The position numbers and the translations under genes were made by a program. From Thiogranum sp. (GTDB lineage Bacteria > Pseudomonadota > Gammaproteobacteria > DSM-19610): a stretch of DNA of 34,594 nt. Below, piece after piece: positions 23,400 to 33,737 of this stretch (the stretch's first letter is position 1; every line of letters starts with the position of its first letter). The stretch covers positions 1 to 34,594 of the forward strand of contig JAGFJP010000065.1 of the NCBI GenBank assembly GCA_024102665.1, written 5' to 3'. A model generated the notes under the pieces. The model saw nothing but the letters and a program-made list of their open reading frames with translations, was not told the origin of the DNA and made no database searches.

Positions 23400-24176
23400 T
23401 TGAAAACTTTGACAACAGGTGAAAGCGCCGCGTCCGTCCTGCCGGCCATGATGCTGGTCGCCCTGCTTGCCGGCTGCAGCACGGCACCCAAACTTGAAGG
23501 CCCGGTGGTTCCTGCCGAACTCCCGGCGGCTGAATACATCGATCCCGATGTCATCTATGCGGTGCAGGAGGTTTACGATCCCTGGGAAGGATTCAACCGC
23601 CGTGTGTACAAATTCAACTACCGGTTCGACCGCTACCTGTTCCTGCCTGCGGTGCGCGCGTACAAGTTTGTGACGCCGGATTTCGTGGAAGACGGTGTTC
23701 ACAACTTTTTCATGAATGTGTCCGAGATCACCAACTTCATCAATTCCGTTCTTCAGGCCAGGCCGAAATCCGCAGGGATCACCCTGTCGCGTTTCGCCAT
23801 CAATAGCACCGTCGGCATACTGGGCCTGTTCGATCCGGCAACTCGCTGGGGTATCGAGCGGCTCCCCGAGGACTTCGGGCAGACATTGGGCCGCTGGGGT
23901 GTCGGTAATGGCCCGTACCTGGTATTACCCATTTTCGGGCCATCGAACCTGCGCGATACAACGGGACTGTTTACCGACAGCGCTGTGCTCTACACCGCAC
24001 TGGATCCGTTCAATTTCGATGAACACCCCGACCGCGAAGCTGTCTATTACCTGTTCAAGGGACTGGATACCCGCAGCCATGTGCCGTTCGAGTATTACGA
24101 CACCGGTTCACCGTTCGAGTATGAGTATGTGCGCTTCCTAGTTACGAAAAAACGGGAATTCGATATCGAAAAGTAA
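23400..24176 (+). CDS. mlaA: MlaA (VacJ) family outer-membrane lipoprotein
   Basis: 258 residues from a TTG at 23400 with AAGGGG nine nucleotides before it; ATG codons at 23448/23451 would leave too short a signal. The lipobox LLAGC marks a lipoprotein. The MlaA signature is plain: YDPWEGFNRRVYKFNYRFDRYLFLPA, then FFMNVSEITNFINSVLQ, RFAINSTVGILGLFDPA, GQTLGRWGVGNGPYLVLPIFGPSNLRD. MlaA sits as a ring in the inner leaflet of the outer membrane and pulls mislocalised phospholipids from the outer leaflet towards MlaC. The other mla genes are not in the window. It lies between a hydrolase and an acyltransferase gene. Confidence 0.95.
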   Translation: MKTLTTGESAASVLPAMMLVALLAGCSTAPKLEGPVVPAELPAAEYIDPDVIYAVQEVYDPWEGFNRRVYKFNYRFDRYLFLPAVRAYKFVTPDFVEDGVHNFFMNVSEITNFINSVLQARPKSAGITLSRFAINSTVGILGLFDPATRWGIERLPEDFGQTLGRWGVGNGPYLVLPIFGPSNLRDTTGLFTDSAVLYTALDPFNFDEHPDREAVYYLFKGLDTRSHVPFEYYDTGSPFEYEYVRFLVTKKREFDIEK

Positions 24177-24307
24177 CCGGTCCGATCGGTGAAAGTACCA
24201 TCGTGCGAAGCTGTGACCACCCTTGCGGTGGACTATGCTTGTTCACAATGCCGGTGACACGTTGACTTACAGGCAGCGGTGGTCTGCGTTGGCGTACGAG
24301 GTGATCC

Positions 24308-25306
24308 GTGGCTCGTCTGTTATTTGCAAAAACTGCAACGCGCATTCCCTTGCTGGGCAAGCTGGGCTGGTGGCTGGAAGCCGGCGTGCTGAAGCTGTTC
24401 TGGCACTGGAGTTCAACTTTCGGTGGCGAAAGGGCTTACGAAAAAGGCTACCGTTTATTCAGCCGGCTCGGGCCCCGCATGAAAAAACACCGGCACGTCC
24501 TGGGCAATCTGCAGATCGCATTTCCGGAGCTGAGTCAGGAACAGCGCCAGGCACTGGCAATCAGGGTTTGGGGTAATCTGGGTGGTGTGCTGGCCGAGTA
24601 TCCGCGCCTGCATAAACTGGTCGATACCGGACCAGAGTCACATACCGATATACGAGTCAGCGCAGCAAGCAAGCCGGTGGTGGAAAACAGGCAACCCGCG
24701 GTATATGTAACGCCCCACCTTGGAAACTGGGAAATTGCAGCCGCGGCCGTGGCGCGGCTGGAGATACCGATTACGACCATCTACAGCCCGCAAAGCAATC
24801 CCCTGATCGACCGGATGGTGCAATCGATCAGGGAAGCATTGGGTCTAAGGTTCGTTGCGAAAGAGAATGCGCTGCGCCACCTGGTGACGGAGCTTCGCAA
24901 CGGTCGTTCTGTCGGCATGCTGCCGGACCAGCGAATCGATGAAGGAGAGCCTGTTCCCTACTTCGGCGTCGACGCCCCGACGACCACCAGCCCTGCCTGG
25001 CTGGCCATCAAAATGAACTGCCCGCTGATACCGGTGGAAATCGAGCGTATGGGTCAGAACCGTTTCCGCGCGGTTTTTCACGACCCCATTGATACGCGCG
25101 CCGATATCGCGCATGTCAGGAACCGGGCTATTGAAGTCACCCGGCAGGTCAACGCCTGTTTTGAGCAGTGGATACGCAAGCATCCCGAGCATTGGCACTG
25201 CGCCAAAAGGCGTTGGCCGGTTGAGGCGTACGAAACACAGCGGCCTGGTCAGACAGAATTCCGCGCCGGACCGGATAGCAGCTGGACAAGCTGCGTCAGA
25301 GACTGA
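24308..25306 (+). CDS. LpxL/HtrB-type lipid A biosynthesis acyltransferase
   Basis: 332 residues. GTG at 24308 is used (GAGGTG upstream, 131 nt after mlaA). The catalytic dyad of the family is H-x4-E: PHLGNWE with His137 and Glu142. Further conserved segments are MLPDQRIDEGEPVPYFGV and TTTSPAWLAIKMNCPLIPV. A hydrophobic N-terminal region (LGWWLEAGVLKLFWHW) fits a membrane-associated enzyme that adds a secondary acyl chain to Kdo2-lipid A from acyl-ACP at the inner membrane. The C-terminal ~25 residues after WHCAKRRWP are extra and low in conservation. The sequence could also serve another acylation role, as such paralogues exist. Confidence 0.9.
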   Translation: MARLLFAKTATRIPLLGKLGWWLEAGVLKLFWHWSSTFGGERAYEKGYRLFSRLGPRMKKHRHVLGNLQIAFPELSQEQRQALAIRVWGNLGGVLAEYPRLHKLVDTGPESHTDIRVSAASKPVVENRQPAVYVTPHLGNWEIAAAAVARLEIPITTIYSPQSNPLIDRMVQSIREALGLRFVAKENALRHLVTELRNGRSVGMLPDQRIDEGEPVPYFGVDAPTTTSPAWLAIKMNCPLIPVEIERMGQNRFRAVFHDPIDTRADIAHVRNRAIEVTRQVNACFEQWIRKHPEHWHCAKRRWPVEAYETQRPGQTEFRAGPDSSWTSCVRD

Positions 25307-25309
25307 CCG

Positions 25310-25343
25310 CGGCGCATCGACCTCGAGAGCGGTCGATGCGCCG
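25310..25343. terminator. Hairpin between convergent genes
   Basis: A perfect 13-bp stem (C + GGCGCATCGACC pairing with GGTCGATGCGCC + G) with an 8-nt loop (TCGAGAGC) lies in the 69-bp gap between the acyltransferase stop and the MipA-like stop. There is no T-run on either side, so it is not a textbook intrinsic terminator, but its place between convergent genes suggests a bidirectional transcript end. Confidence 0.55.
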
Positions 25344-25375
25344 GCAACGCAACCGAAACGCGCCGCGGCCCGGAC

Positions 25376-26167
25376 TCAGAACTTCCAGACCGCGCCGGCA
25401 AATGCCGTCGTGGCACTGTCTTCCTCGAGGATCGGGCTGTCTGCGATTTCGTCACCGAGCATGGTATGCACCGCACCACCCATCAGCGCCCAGCTGTCTG
25501 TCAGGTGGTATGTGGCAATCAGGCCCACCGATGTATTCCATGCTTCATCCGGCGAATAGACGGGCCGTGTCGCAGTGGCTTCGGCCGCGGGAACGCCCCA
25601 ATAGTAGCCTGTGACATCATCATCGAGATACTCGAAACCGATCTGTCCGCGCACCTGCCATTGTGACGAGTCAACAAAACTGTAACTGACGTTCACGAAC
25701 GCGGAGTCGCCATCCGATTCATCCGACATATCGGTAAGGTAGGCGGCTTCCACGGCCGCCCGGTCAAAACGCCAGGCGACGTTCAAGCCGGCCTCGAGCG
25801 AATCGCCACGCGTGTCCATTCCTGACAGGCGCGAACCGTCATTGCTTCGCCAGCCGGTGCGCGGTTTGACCAATGCGCCGAAGCGCAGTCCGGTCTCCTC
25901 GGGTTTCCAGAACCATAAACCGGCCCGGTTGAACTTGATATAGGCGATATCCCGGTAGTTGAGATTGATAAGGGGTACCGCCTTGGTTTCATTATTGTCG
26001 GATCCGATATATTCGGGGCGGACCAGTGCGCCGAGGCCGATCATTCCGGTGAAATCACCGTCAACTCCTGGCTTGCTATCCGGCAGCGTTGCAAGGTCTC
26101 CCAGGCCACCCGCAAGGGCGGCGGTGCTGGTGAGTGTAATAGCGAAGACTGCGAGCATTTTCTGCAT
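25376..26167 (-). CDS. MipA/OmpV family outer-membrane protein
   Basis: 263 residues with signal peptide MQKMLAVFAITLTSTAALA. The mature part has the MipA/OmpV features: IGLGALVRPEYIGSDNNETKAVPLINLNYRDIAYIKFNRAGLWFW near the N-terminus, then alternating strands (FVNVSYSFVDSSQWQVRGQIGFEYLDDDVTGYYWGV, YSPDEAWNTSVGLIATYHLTDSWALMGGAVHTML) and a final ...AGAVWKF with C-terminal Phe. MipA scaffolds murein enzymes in Escherichia coli; many homologues have other uncharted barrel roles. A promoter-like element with an overlapping dyad is 135-160 bp upstream. Confidence 0.92.
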   Translation of the reverse strand: MQKMLAVFAITLTSTAALAGGLGDLATLPDSKPGVDGDFTGMIGLGALVRPEYIGSDNNETKAVPLINLNYRDIAYIKFNRAGLWFWKPEETGLRFGALVKPRTGWRSNDGSRLSGMDTRGDSLEAGLNVAWRFDRAAVEAAYLTDMSDESDGDSAFVNVSYSFVDSSQWQVRGQIGFEYLDDDVTGYYWGVPAAEATATRPVYSPDEAWNTSVGLIATYHLTDSWALMGGAVHTMLGDEIADSPILEEDSATTAFAGAVWKF

Positions 26168-26301
26168 AACCGGATACCTCTGTATTCAGGTGAGTCTTGG
26201 AGTCCGACGAGCAATGCGCAGATCGCCATGGAGAAGCGCATAGTCGATTGCCGCCAGCCCACACTGCTGCAATTGGCAAAACTAGCACTGCGGCGAGCGG
26301 A

Positions 26302-26324
26302 ATTATAGTGGACTTTGGTCCTAC
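26302..26324 (-). promoter_or_regulatory. Dyad operator site 5 abutting a -10 box, upstream of MipA gene
   Basis: On the minus strand, GTAGGACCAAAGTCCACT (26324-26307) is followed by a perfect -10 hexamer TATAAT (26307-26302). The palindromic core is GGAC-CAAA-GTCC-type (plus strand GGACTTTGGTCC). No -35 consensus is visible upstream, which fits a promoter needing an activator, or one blocked by a repressor bound in the spacer. The implied leader to the ATG at 26167 is about 130 nt. It is the best promoter-dyad combination of the five. Confidence 0.6.
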
Positions 26325-26410
26325 AGAGGCGGACACCAGCGACCCGGACGGTTGTGAACGCCTGCGCGAGATCATCCTGAAGCGCGACAACTGACCTCGA
26401 TCAGCCCCCG

Positions 26411-27040
26411 TCAATGCAGGGCGCGGCCACAGCCTTTGAAGGCGCGCCCGTTCCAGGTCACGACTGCGGTTGACTCGAACGCATCGCCGCTCATGGAATC
26501 GATGCAGCGCGTTGCGCTGACTTCGAGAATGATTTCACCGGCGTCCCAGCGGGTGGTGCGCTTCACAGGATCGACCGACGGCTCGGGCAACGCCACCTCC
26601 ACGCGCGATGCGCCATAGTCGGCGACGAACAGGATGCGAGCGCCCTTCCGGATCTCCAGCGTCCATCCCGGCTCGTTGCCGGTCGCGCGGAAGTCCGCGC
26701 CTTGCAGCTTCGCGTGCTCCCAGACGGCGCGTTTGGGGTCATTGCGGCATTGCTGCGCCGCCGCGCCGGCTTCGCCGATCCAGGCGTTTTCCGCTTCGAT
26801 GCGAATCTCCAGCTGGCCGTCCGTGTAGTGACAACCCGCCTCCGCGAAAGCCGCGGCGAGCTTACGCGTTCCCGCGGGGCCGAACACCCAGACACTGTTT
26901 GCGTTTCCGTGAATCAGCCACTCCGATTTGTCTTCACAGATAAAAACCCAGGTCGAGTCGCCGTTCCGCGCAGCGGTCGGAGCAACGCATATCAGGGCAA
27001 AAATGCCCGCGATGGCGAGGGCCGGGATCGTTGTCGGCAT
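26411..27040 (-). CDS. Secreted protein with MliC-like and COG3650-like parts
   Basis: 209 residues with a signal peptide (IPALAIAGIFALICVAPTAA). The first half (WVFICEDKSEWLIHGNANSVWVFGPAGTRKLAAAF) resembles MliC-type lysozyme inhibitors: a cysteine near the start, a conserved strand, and C-H-Y-T-D later. The second half starts with the RATGNEPGWTLEI segment typical of COG3650 proteins and ends with a Cys-containing C-terminus (RCIDSM...GCGRALH). The mature region has several Cys for disulphides. Role likely in the periplasm, perhaps inhibition of lysozyme or envelope stress; this is family-based inference. Confidence 0.7.
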   Translation of the reverse strand: MPTTIPALAIAGIFALICVAPTAARNGDSTWVFICEDKSEWLIHGNANSVWVFGPAGTRKLAAAFAEAGCHYTDGQLEIRIEAENAWIGEAGAAAQQCRNDPKRAVWEHAKLQGADFRATGNEPGWTLEIRKGARILFVADYGASRVEVALPEPSVDPVKRTTRWDAGEIILEVSATRCIDSMSGDAFESTAVVTWNGRAFKGCGRALH

Positions 27041-27218
27041 GGACGCGCCTTCTCAATGAATTTCGGTGATCTGCATGCGTCTACCCTTGGGGGGTCGATG
27101 GTTGCGCCGCCGGCTGGTTCGCGGGCGCAGTGGCGTGATGCTGCCGGATCGCACGGAAAAACCACTTTTGGGAACACCAGTCTAGTACAGATCAAATGCT
27201 CTATACTGGACGCCAGAC

Positions 27219-27533
27219 GTGCGCCGCAATCCCGCGCTGGCGCTGAGTGCTGCTGAACCTGCCGGGGGCACACAGCCAGTGATTCCCGTTCATGAATTGT
27301 TGAATCGCATTCGCTGGGACCCGCAGTTCGGACAGGGCCGCTTCGCCATCGGTTACTACGACCGCGTGGCGGACCGTGTCATCGTCGTGCCCTTCGAGGA
27401 GATCAGCTTCGAGCCGGGCGATCACTTCGCGTTTCAGCTCATCGATGCAGAAGGCGAAAGCCACAGCATACCGCTGCACCGGGTGCGCGATGTGTACAGG
27501 AATGGGGAGCGGATCTGGCACCGCGAGACCTGA
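27219..27533 (+). CDS. DUF504 (MJ1316 domain) protein
   Basis: 104 residues from a GTG at 27219, or about 84 from a GTG at 27279, which would start VIPVHELLNRIRWDP, the usual first residues of stand-alone DUF504 proteins. The domain matches throughout: LLNRIRWDPQFGQGRFAIGYYDRV, IVVPFEEISFEPGDHFAFQL and SIPLHRVRDVYRNGERIWHR. The MJ1316 domain is proposed to recognise cyclic phosphate ends of RNA and is linked to RNA repair. A -10-like TATACT lies at 27202-27207, making transcription from just before the gene likely. It is followed by the cytochrome gene after 159 nt. Confidence 0.85.
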   Translation: MRRNPALALSAAEPAGGTQPVIPVHELLNRIRWDPQFGQGRFAIGYYDRVADRVIVVPFEEISFEPGDHFAFQLIDAEGESHSIPLHRVRDVYRNGERIWHRET

Positions 27534-27692
27534 AACAGGCATCGGGATTCGATTTCGACAGCACGCAGGCGGAGTACCGGCGCCGGCGGGGCTCGGTCAC
27601 AGCCCGTCCCGATCGGCGCCCTCTCTGCACATTTATCGATCCGCTGCTATATGTTAAAGGGCACCCGTCACTGACGCCACAAAGGACAGACC
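27534..27692 (+). other. Gap between DUF504 and cytochrome genes
   Basis: 159 bp without a gene. The last 15 bases carry AAAGGA, the ribosome-binding site of the cytochrome gene. A run near 27640-27660 (GCTATATGTTAAAGG) is AT-rich and may hold a -10 element, but no clear -35 was found. Confidence 0.3.
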
Positions 27693-28241
27693 ATGAGCAA
27701 TTCAACTCAGACCCGCACAACCGCCGTACTGCTCGCCGCCAGTCTCCTGATGCTGGGAGGCTGCGAAAAGGCCGAGGAAACCGCGCAATCTACTGCGCCA
27801 GAGGTCGCGCCGACGCCGCTGGCTCCGCCGCAGCAGCAAAGACCCGCCACAGAGCCGGCGACCAGCGCCGCACAGGACGAAAGCGCCATGGCGCAGGCGC
27901 CGACAACGGCCCAGGCCGCCGAAGGCGCCGCCACGCAGGGCGCGGCCACGGGTAGTGGCGATGTCGAAACCGCCATGCGCAACGCCGGCTGCTTTGCCTG
28001 CCATGAAGTCGAGCAGAAGAAACTCGGTCCGGCGTATGCCTGGGTGGCTCACCGCTACCAGGACGATGCCAACGCTCTCGAAACGCTGATGAACAGCATC
28101 AAGAACGGCGGCTCGGGCAAATGGACCGCTCTGACCGGCGGCATTCCGATGCCACCCAACATGCAGCTGTCGGACGAACAGACCCGCGCGATGGCACAGT
28201 GGATTCTCGACCGGGAGCCGCAGGAGCCGCCGGCCCGCTGA
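27693..28241 (+). CDS. Lipoprotein c-type cytochrome (c551-like)
   Basis: 182 residues. A type II signal peptide ends with LMLGGC (Cys24), so the protein is lipid-anchored. A linker of about 65 residues rich in Ala, Pro, Gln and Thr leads to a single cytochrome domain. The haem site is CFACH (Cys100, Cys103, His104), and the sixth ligand is probably Met153 in GGIPMPPNMQLS. This c551/c8-like domain carries one electron in the periplasm, for example to an oxidase or reductase. The start ATG 27693 is preceded by AAAGGA. No oxidase gene is nearby. Confidence 0.92.
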   Translation: MSNSTQTRTTAVLLAASLLMLGGCEKAEETAQSTAPEVAPTPLAPPQQQRPATEPATSAAQDESAMAQAPTTAQAAEGAATQGAATGSGDVETAMRNAGCFACHEVEQKKLGPAYAWVAHRYQDDANALETLMNSIKNGGSGKWTALTGGIPMPPNMQLSDEQTRAMAQWILDREPQEPPAR

Positions 28242-28245
28242 TCGC

Positions 28246-28276
28246 GCGCGGGAATCCGGCCGCTTTCAGCCCGCGC
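28246..28276. other. Short hairpin after cytochrome gene
   Basis: A 7-bp stem, GCGCGGG (28246-28252) with CCCGCGC (28270-28276), with a 17-nt loop, in the 60-bp gap between the cytochrome and flavin reductase-like genes. There is no T-run. It may be a transcription pause or nothing. Confidence 0.25.
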
Positions 28277-28301
28277 TGACGAGGGCTCTCGGGAAATCAC
28301 C

Positions 28302-28832
28302 ATGAGAACGTTCCCGCTGTCGAGGGTTTACCAGTTGCTGGAACCCGGACCCGTTGTGCTGCTGACGACCGCGCACAAGGGCCGCGCGAATGCGATGACT
28401 TTGTCATGGCACATGATGGTCGAGTTCGAACCACCGCTCGTCGCCTGCGTCGTCAGCGATGCGAACTTCAGCTTCGCGGCACTGCGCGCGACGGGCGAGT
28501 GCGTGATCGCCATCCCGGCGCGCAAGCTGGCAGCCATCGTGGTGAACATCGGCAACGCGTCGGGGCGTGACGTCGACAAGTTCACGGAGTTCGGTCTGAC
28601 GCCAGCGCCGGCCGCGCAAGTGACGGCGCCGCTGATCACCGAATGTTTCGCCAACCTCGAATGCAGGGTGCGCGACACACGCCTCGTTCCGAAATACAAC
28701 CTCTTCATCCTTGAGGTGCTCAAGGCCTGGCGCGATCCGGCGCAGAAGCGGCCCAGGACCATTCATCACCAGGGCTACGGCACTTTCGTCGTGGACGGAC
28801 CGACCATCAAGCTGAAATCGAAAATGCGCTAG
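28302..28832 (+). CDS. Flavin reductase-like, FMN-binding split-barrel protein
   Basis: 176 residues without signal peptide. The pattern matches the flavin reductase-like domain: VYQLLEPGPVVLLTTAHKGRANAMTLSWHMMVEFEPPLVACVV, then a segment SFAALRATGECVIAIPA, and a later stretch FANLECRVRDTRLVPKYNLFILEVLKAW. These enzymes bind FMN and either reduce free flavin with NAD(P)H or bind flavin for another reaction in the cytoplasm. Substrate and partner are unknown. ATG 28302 lies 60 nt after the cytochrome gene. It converges with the lipoprotein gene ending at 28891. Confidence 0.88.
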   Translation: MRTFPLSRVYQLLEPGPVVLLTTAHKGRANAMTLSWHMMVEFEPPLVACVVSDANFSFAALRATGECVIAIPARKLAAIVVNIGNASGRDVDKFTEFGLTPAPAAQVTAPLITECFANLECRVRDTRLVPKYNLFILEVLKAWRDPAQKRPRTIHHQGYGTFVVDGPTIKLKSKMR

Positions 28833-28890
28833 CGCGTATTGCGCACCGCCATTCGCCGCAAGTCGCGGTCCTGTCATCAGGATAACAGTG

Positions 28891-29268
28891 TCACGATCCG
28901 TGATGGATAACCCGGATACGCGTGACGCTGGCGTGGTCGATTTTCAGCACCGCGGAAAAGCTGGCGGACCGCGCTCTGGTGCCCATGCGTCCATAATCCG
29001 TATCGATGGCAGACAAAATGCCACCATCGGCGCCAAGAGCCTCGATATGCACGTACCCATCAACCGAACCCCTCTCGCCGAAGCGTCGCAGCACGGTGCC
29101 GCGCACGTGCAGATCAGATCCGTCCCGGGCAAGTGTGACGATGCCGATTCTGGCAATCGCCGAGTCTACCTTTTCAATGGCGAGGTTGTCCCGATCTGCG
29201 CGTTCTCCGTTTTGCGTCGCACATCCCGTCAGGGTCAGGAGCGTCAGTATCACAAGCAGATATTTCAT
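28891..29268 (-). CDS. Small lipoprotein of unknown function downstream of czcA
   Basis: 125 residues from ATG 29268. A lipobox-bearing signal peptide is clear (MKYLLVILTLLTLTGC). The mature domain is about 110 residues with strands (IGIVTLARDGSDLHVRGTVLRRFG, GYVHIEALGADGGILSAIDTDYG, FSAVLKIDHASVTRIRVIHHGS), resembling a small beta-sandwich. It ends in His-His, which could bind metal. It lies 60 nt after czcA on the same strand and is likely co-transcribed. I do not know the family; an accessory role in metal resistance is a guess. Confidence 0.75.
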   Translation of the reverse strand: MKYLLVILTLLTLTGCATQNGERADRDNLAIEKVDSAIARIGIVTLARDGSDLHVRGTVLRRFGERGSVDGYVHIEALGADGGILSAIDTDYGRMGTRARSASFSAVLKIDHASVTRIRVIHHGS

Positions 29269-29327
29269 CGTTTGTCTCTCCCCGGTTTTGCGCGTATCGC
29301 TGGATGCGATACGAAGTTGTTGCATTG

Positions 29328-32486
<3,159 letters not shown>

Positions 32487-33737
32487 TCAATGATCGTGGC
32501 TGGCGCCGGATTTCTCGATGTCGGCCTTGATCAGATAGCTGTTGCCGGTGACGTATTCGCTGCCGGGCCCGAGACCGCCGAGCACCTCGGCCCATTCGCT
32601 GTTCTGCCTGCCGAGTTGCAGCATGCGCACTTCATAAGTCTCGCCGAAGCGCGCGAACACCACCTGGAAATCCCGGAAACGCTGCAGGGCGGACTGGCGC
32701 ACGGCGAGCGCCGCGGCATGCTGCGCGACCGTCACCCCGGCGCGCACGAACTGGCCGGGGCGCAGCCGGCCTTCGGCGTTATCCAGAACCACCCGCGCCT
32801 GCACACTCTGGCTGGCGTGCGCGGTCAGCGGAGCCACCCAGTCGATGCGTCCGCTGATGCGCTCGCCGTTCAGGGTTTCGATGGTGGCCGGCTGACCGGC
32901 TTTCACCTGGCCTATATGTCGCGCGAACACATCCAGTTCTACCCACACTCGCGAGAGATCCACGATCACGAACAGCGGCGCCTCGCCGGTCGCCATGCCC
33001 GGTTGCACATCGCGTTTCAGGATCACGCCGCCGATGGGCGCGGTCAGCGTGTAGCTTTGCAAACTCTCGTTGCTCTGGACGCGTGCCAGCACCGATCCTT
33101 TGCGCACGTGTTCGCCCAATCGCGCATCGATGCTCTGAACGACGCCGGGAAAACGCGCGCGCACCTGCGCCAGCCGCTCCGGGTCGACCTGCACACGGCC
33201 GGTAAGGCTGAGCGTCTCGGTGATAATGGCGGGACCGGCGATTTCGGTCTCGATGCCGGCATCCTGTGCCAGCTCGTCCGGAATCGCAGTGCGGCCTTCG
33301 TAACTGGAAAAGTTCCAGCGGTAGGTCTTGCCGTCATGCCGCGCCGTGATGGCGACATCAAAGGAATGCGGCTCGGCGACCACGCCCTGCCCGCGCAGAA
33401 ACCCCTTCAGGGGTTTGAAATCGAAACGCTCCACCTGCCCGTCCACGCGGGTCAGTTCGACAGTCACGTCGAGGGTGTCGGGCGCCAGCGGCGCATTGTT
33501 CCGGTACGCATAGACGTGAAATTCGGGTGGCACACCCGTTTCGTAGAGAGCCAGCTCGATGGCGAAACCGTCCTGCTCGAACCGCTTGCCGCCGTGCGGG
33601 CCTTTGGGGATTTCCGCTGCGACGGCTGCCGTGCCGTGCTGGTGCGCATCGTCGCCCGCCGCGCGGCTGGTCCCGAACGGTATAACGCCCAGCAGAACGC
33701 AGACGGTCAACACACTTCCGAAACTATTGCGGCTCAT
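32487..33737 (-). CDS. czcB: CzcB-type membrane fusion protein with metal-binding ends
   Basis: 416 residues. An N-terminal hydrophobic segment (GSVLTVCVLLGVIPFGTSRAA) acts as signal or anchor. A CzcB-specific N-domain follows (GPHGGKRFEQDGFAIELALYETGVPPEFHVYAY) and precedes the barrel-lipoyl-coiled-coil body (VRARFPGVVQSIDARLGEHVRKGSVLARVQS, APIGGVILKRDVQPGMATGEAPLFVIVDLSRVWVELDV). Histidines lie at both ends: HQHG near the N-terminus and SHDH at the C-terminus, likely metal contacts. The adaptor joins CzcA to CzcC in the periplasm. ATG 33737 overlaps the czcC stop (ATGA). Confidence 0.93.
   Translation of the reverse strand: MSRNSFGSVLTVCVLLGVIPFGTSRAAGDDAHQHGTAAVAAEIPKGPHGGKRFEQDGFAIELALYETGVPPEFHVYAYRNNAPLAPDTLDVTVELTRVDGQVERFDFKPLKGFLRGQGVVAEPHSFDVAITARHDGKTYRWNFSSYEGRTAIPDELAQDAGIETEIAGPAIITETLSLTGRVQVDPERLAQVRARFPGVVQSIDARLGEHVRKGSVLARVQSNESLQSYTLTAPIGGVILKRDVQPGMATGEAPLFVIVDLSRVWVELDVFARHIGQVKAGQPATIETLNGERISGRIDWVAPLTAHASQSVQARVVLDNAEGRLRPGQFVRAGVTVAQHAAALAVRQSALQRFRDFQVVFARFGETYEVRMLQLGRQNSEWAEVLGGLGPGSEYVTGNSYLIKADIEKSGASHDH

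Noticed and set aside
27173..27190. Similarity of CACCAGTCTAGTACAG to the flank of dyad site 1 (CACCAGTCTATTGG)
   Set aside because: Only ten bases agree and the GGAC/GTCC dyad is absent, so it was not counted as a sixth site.
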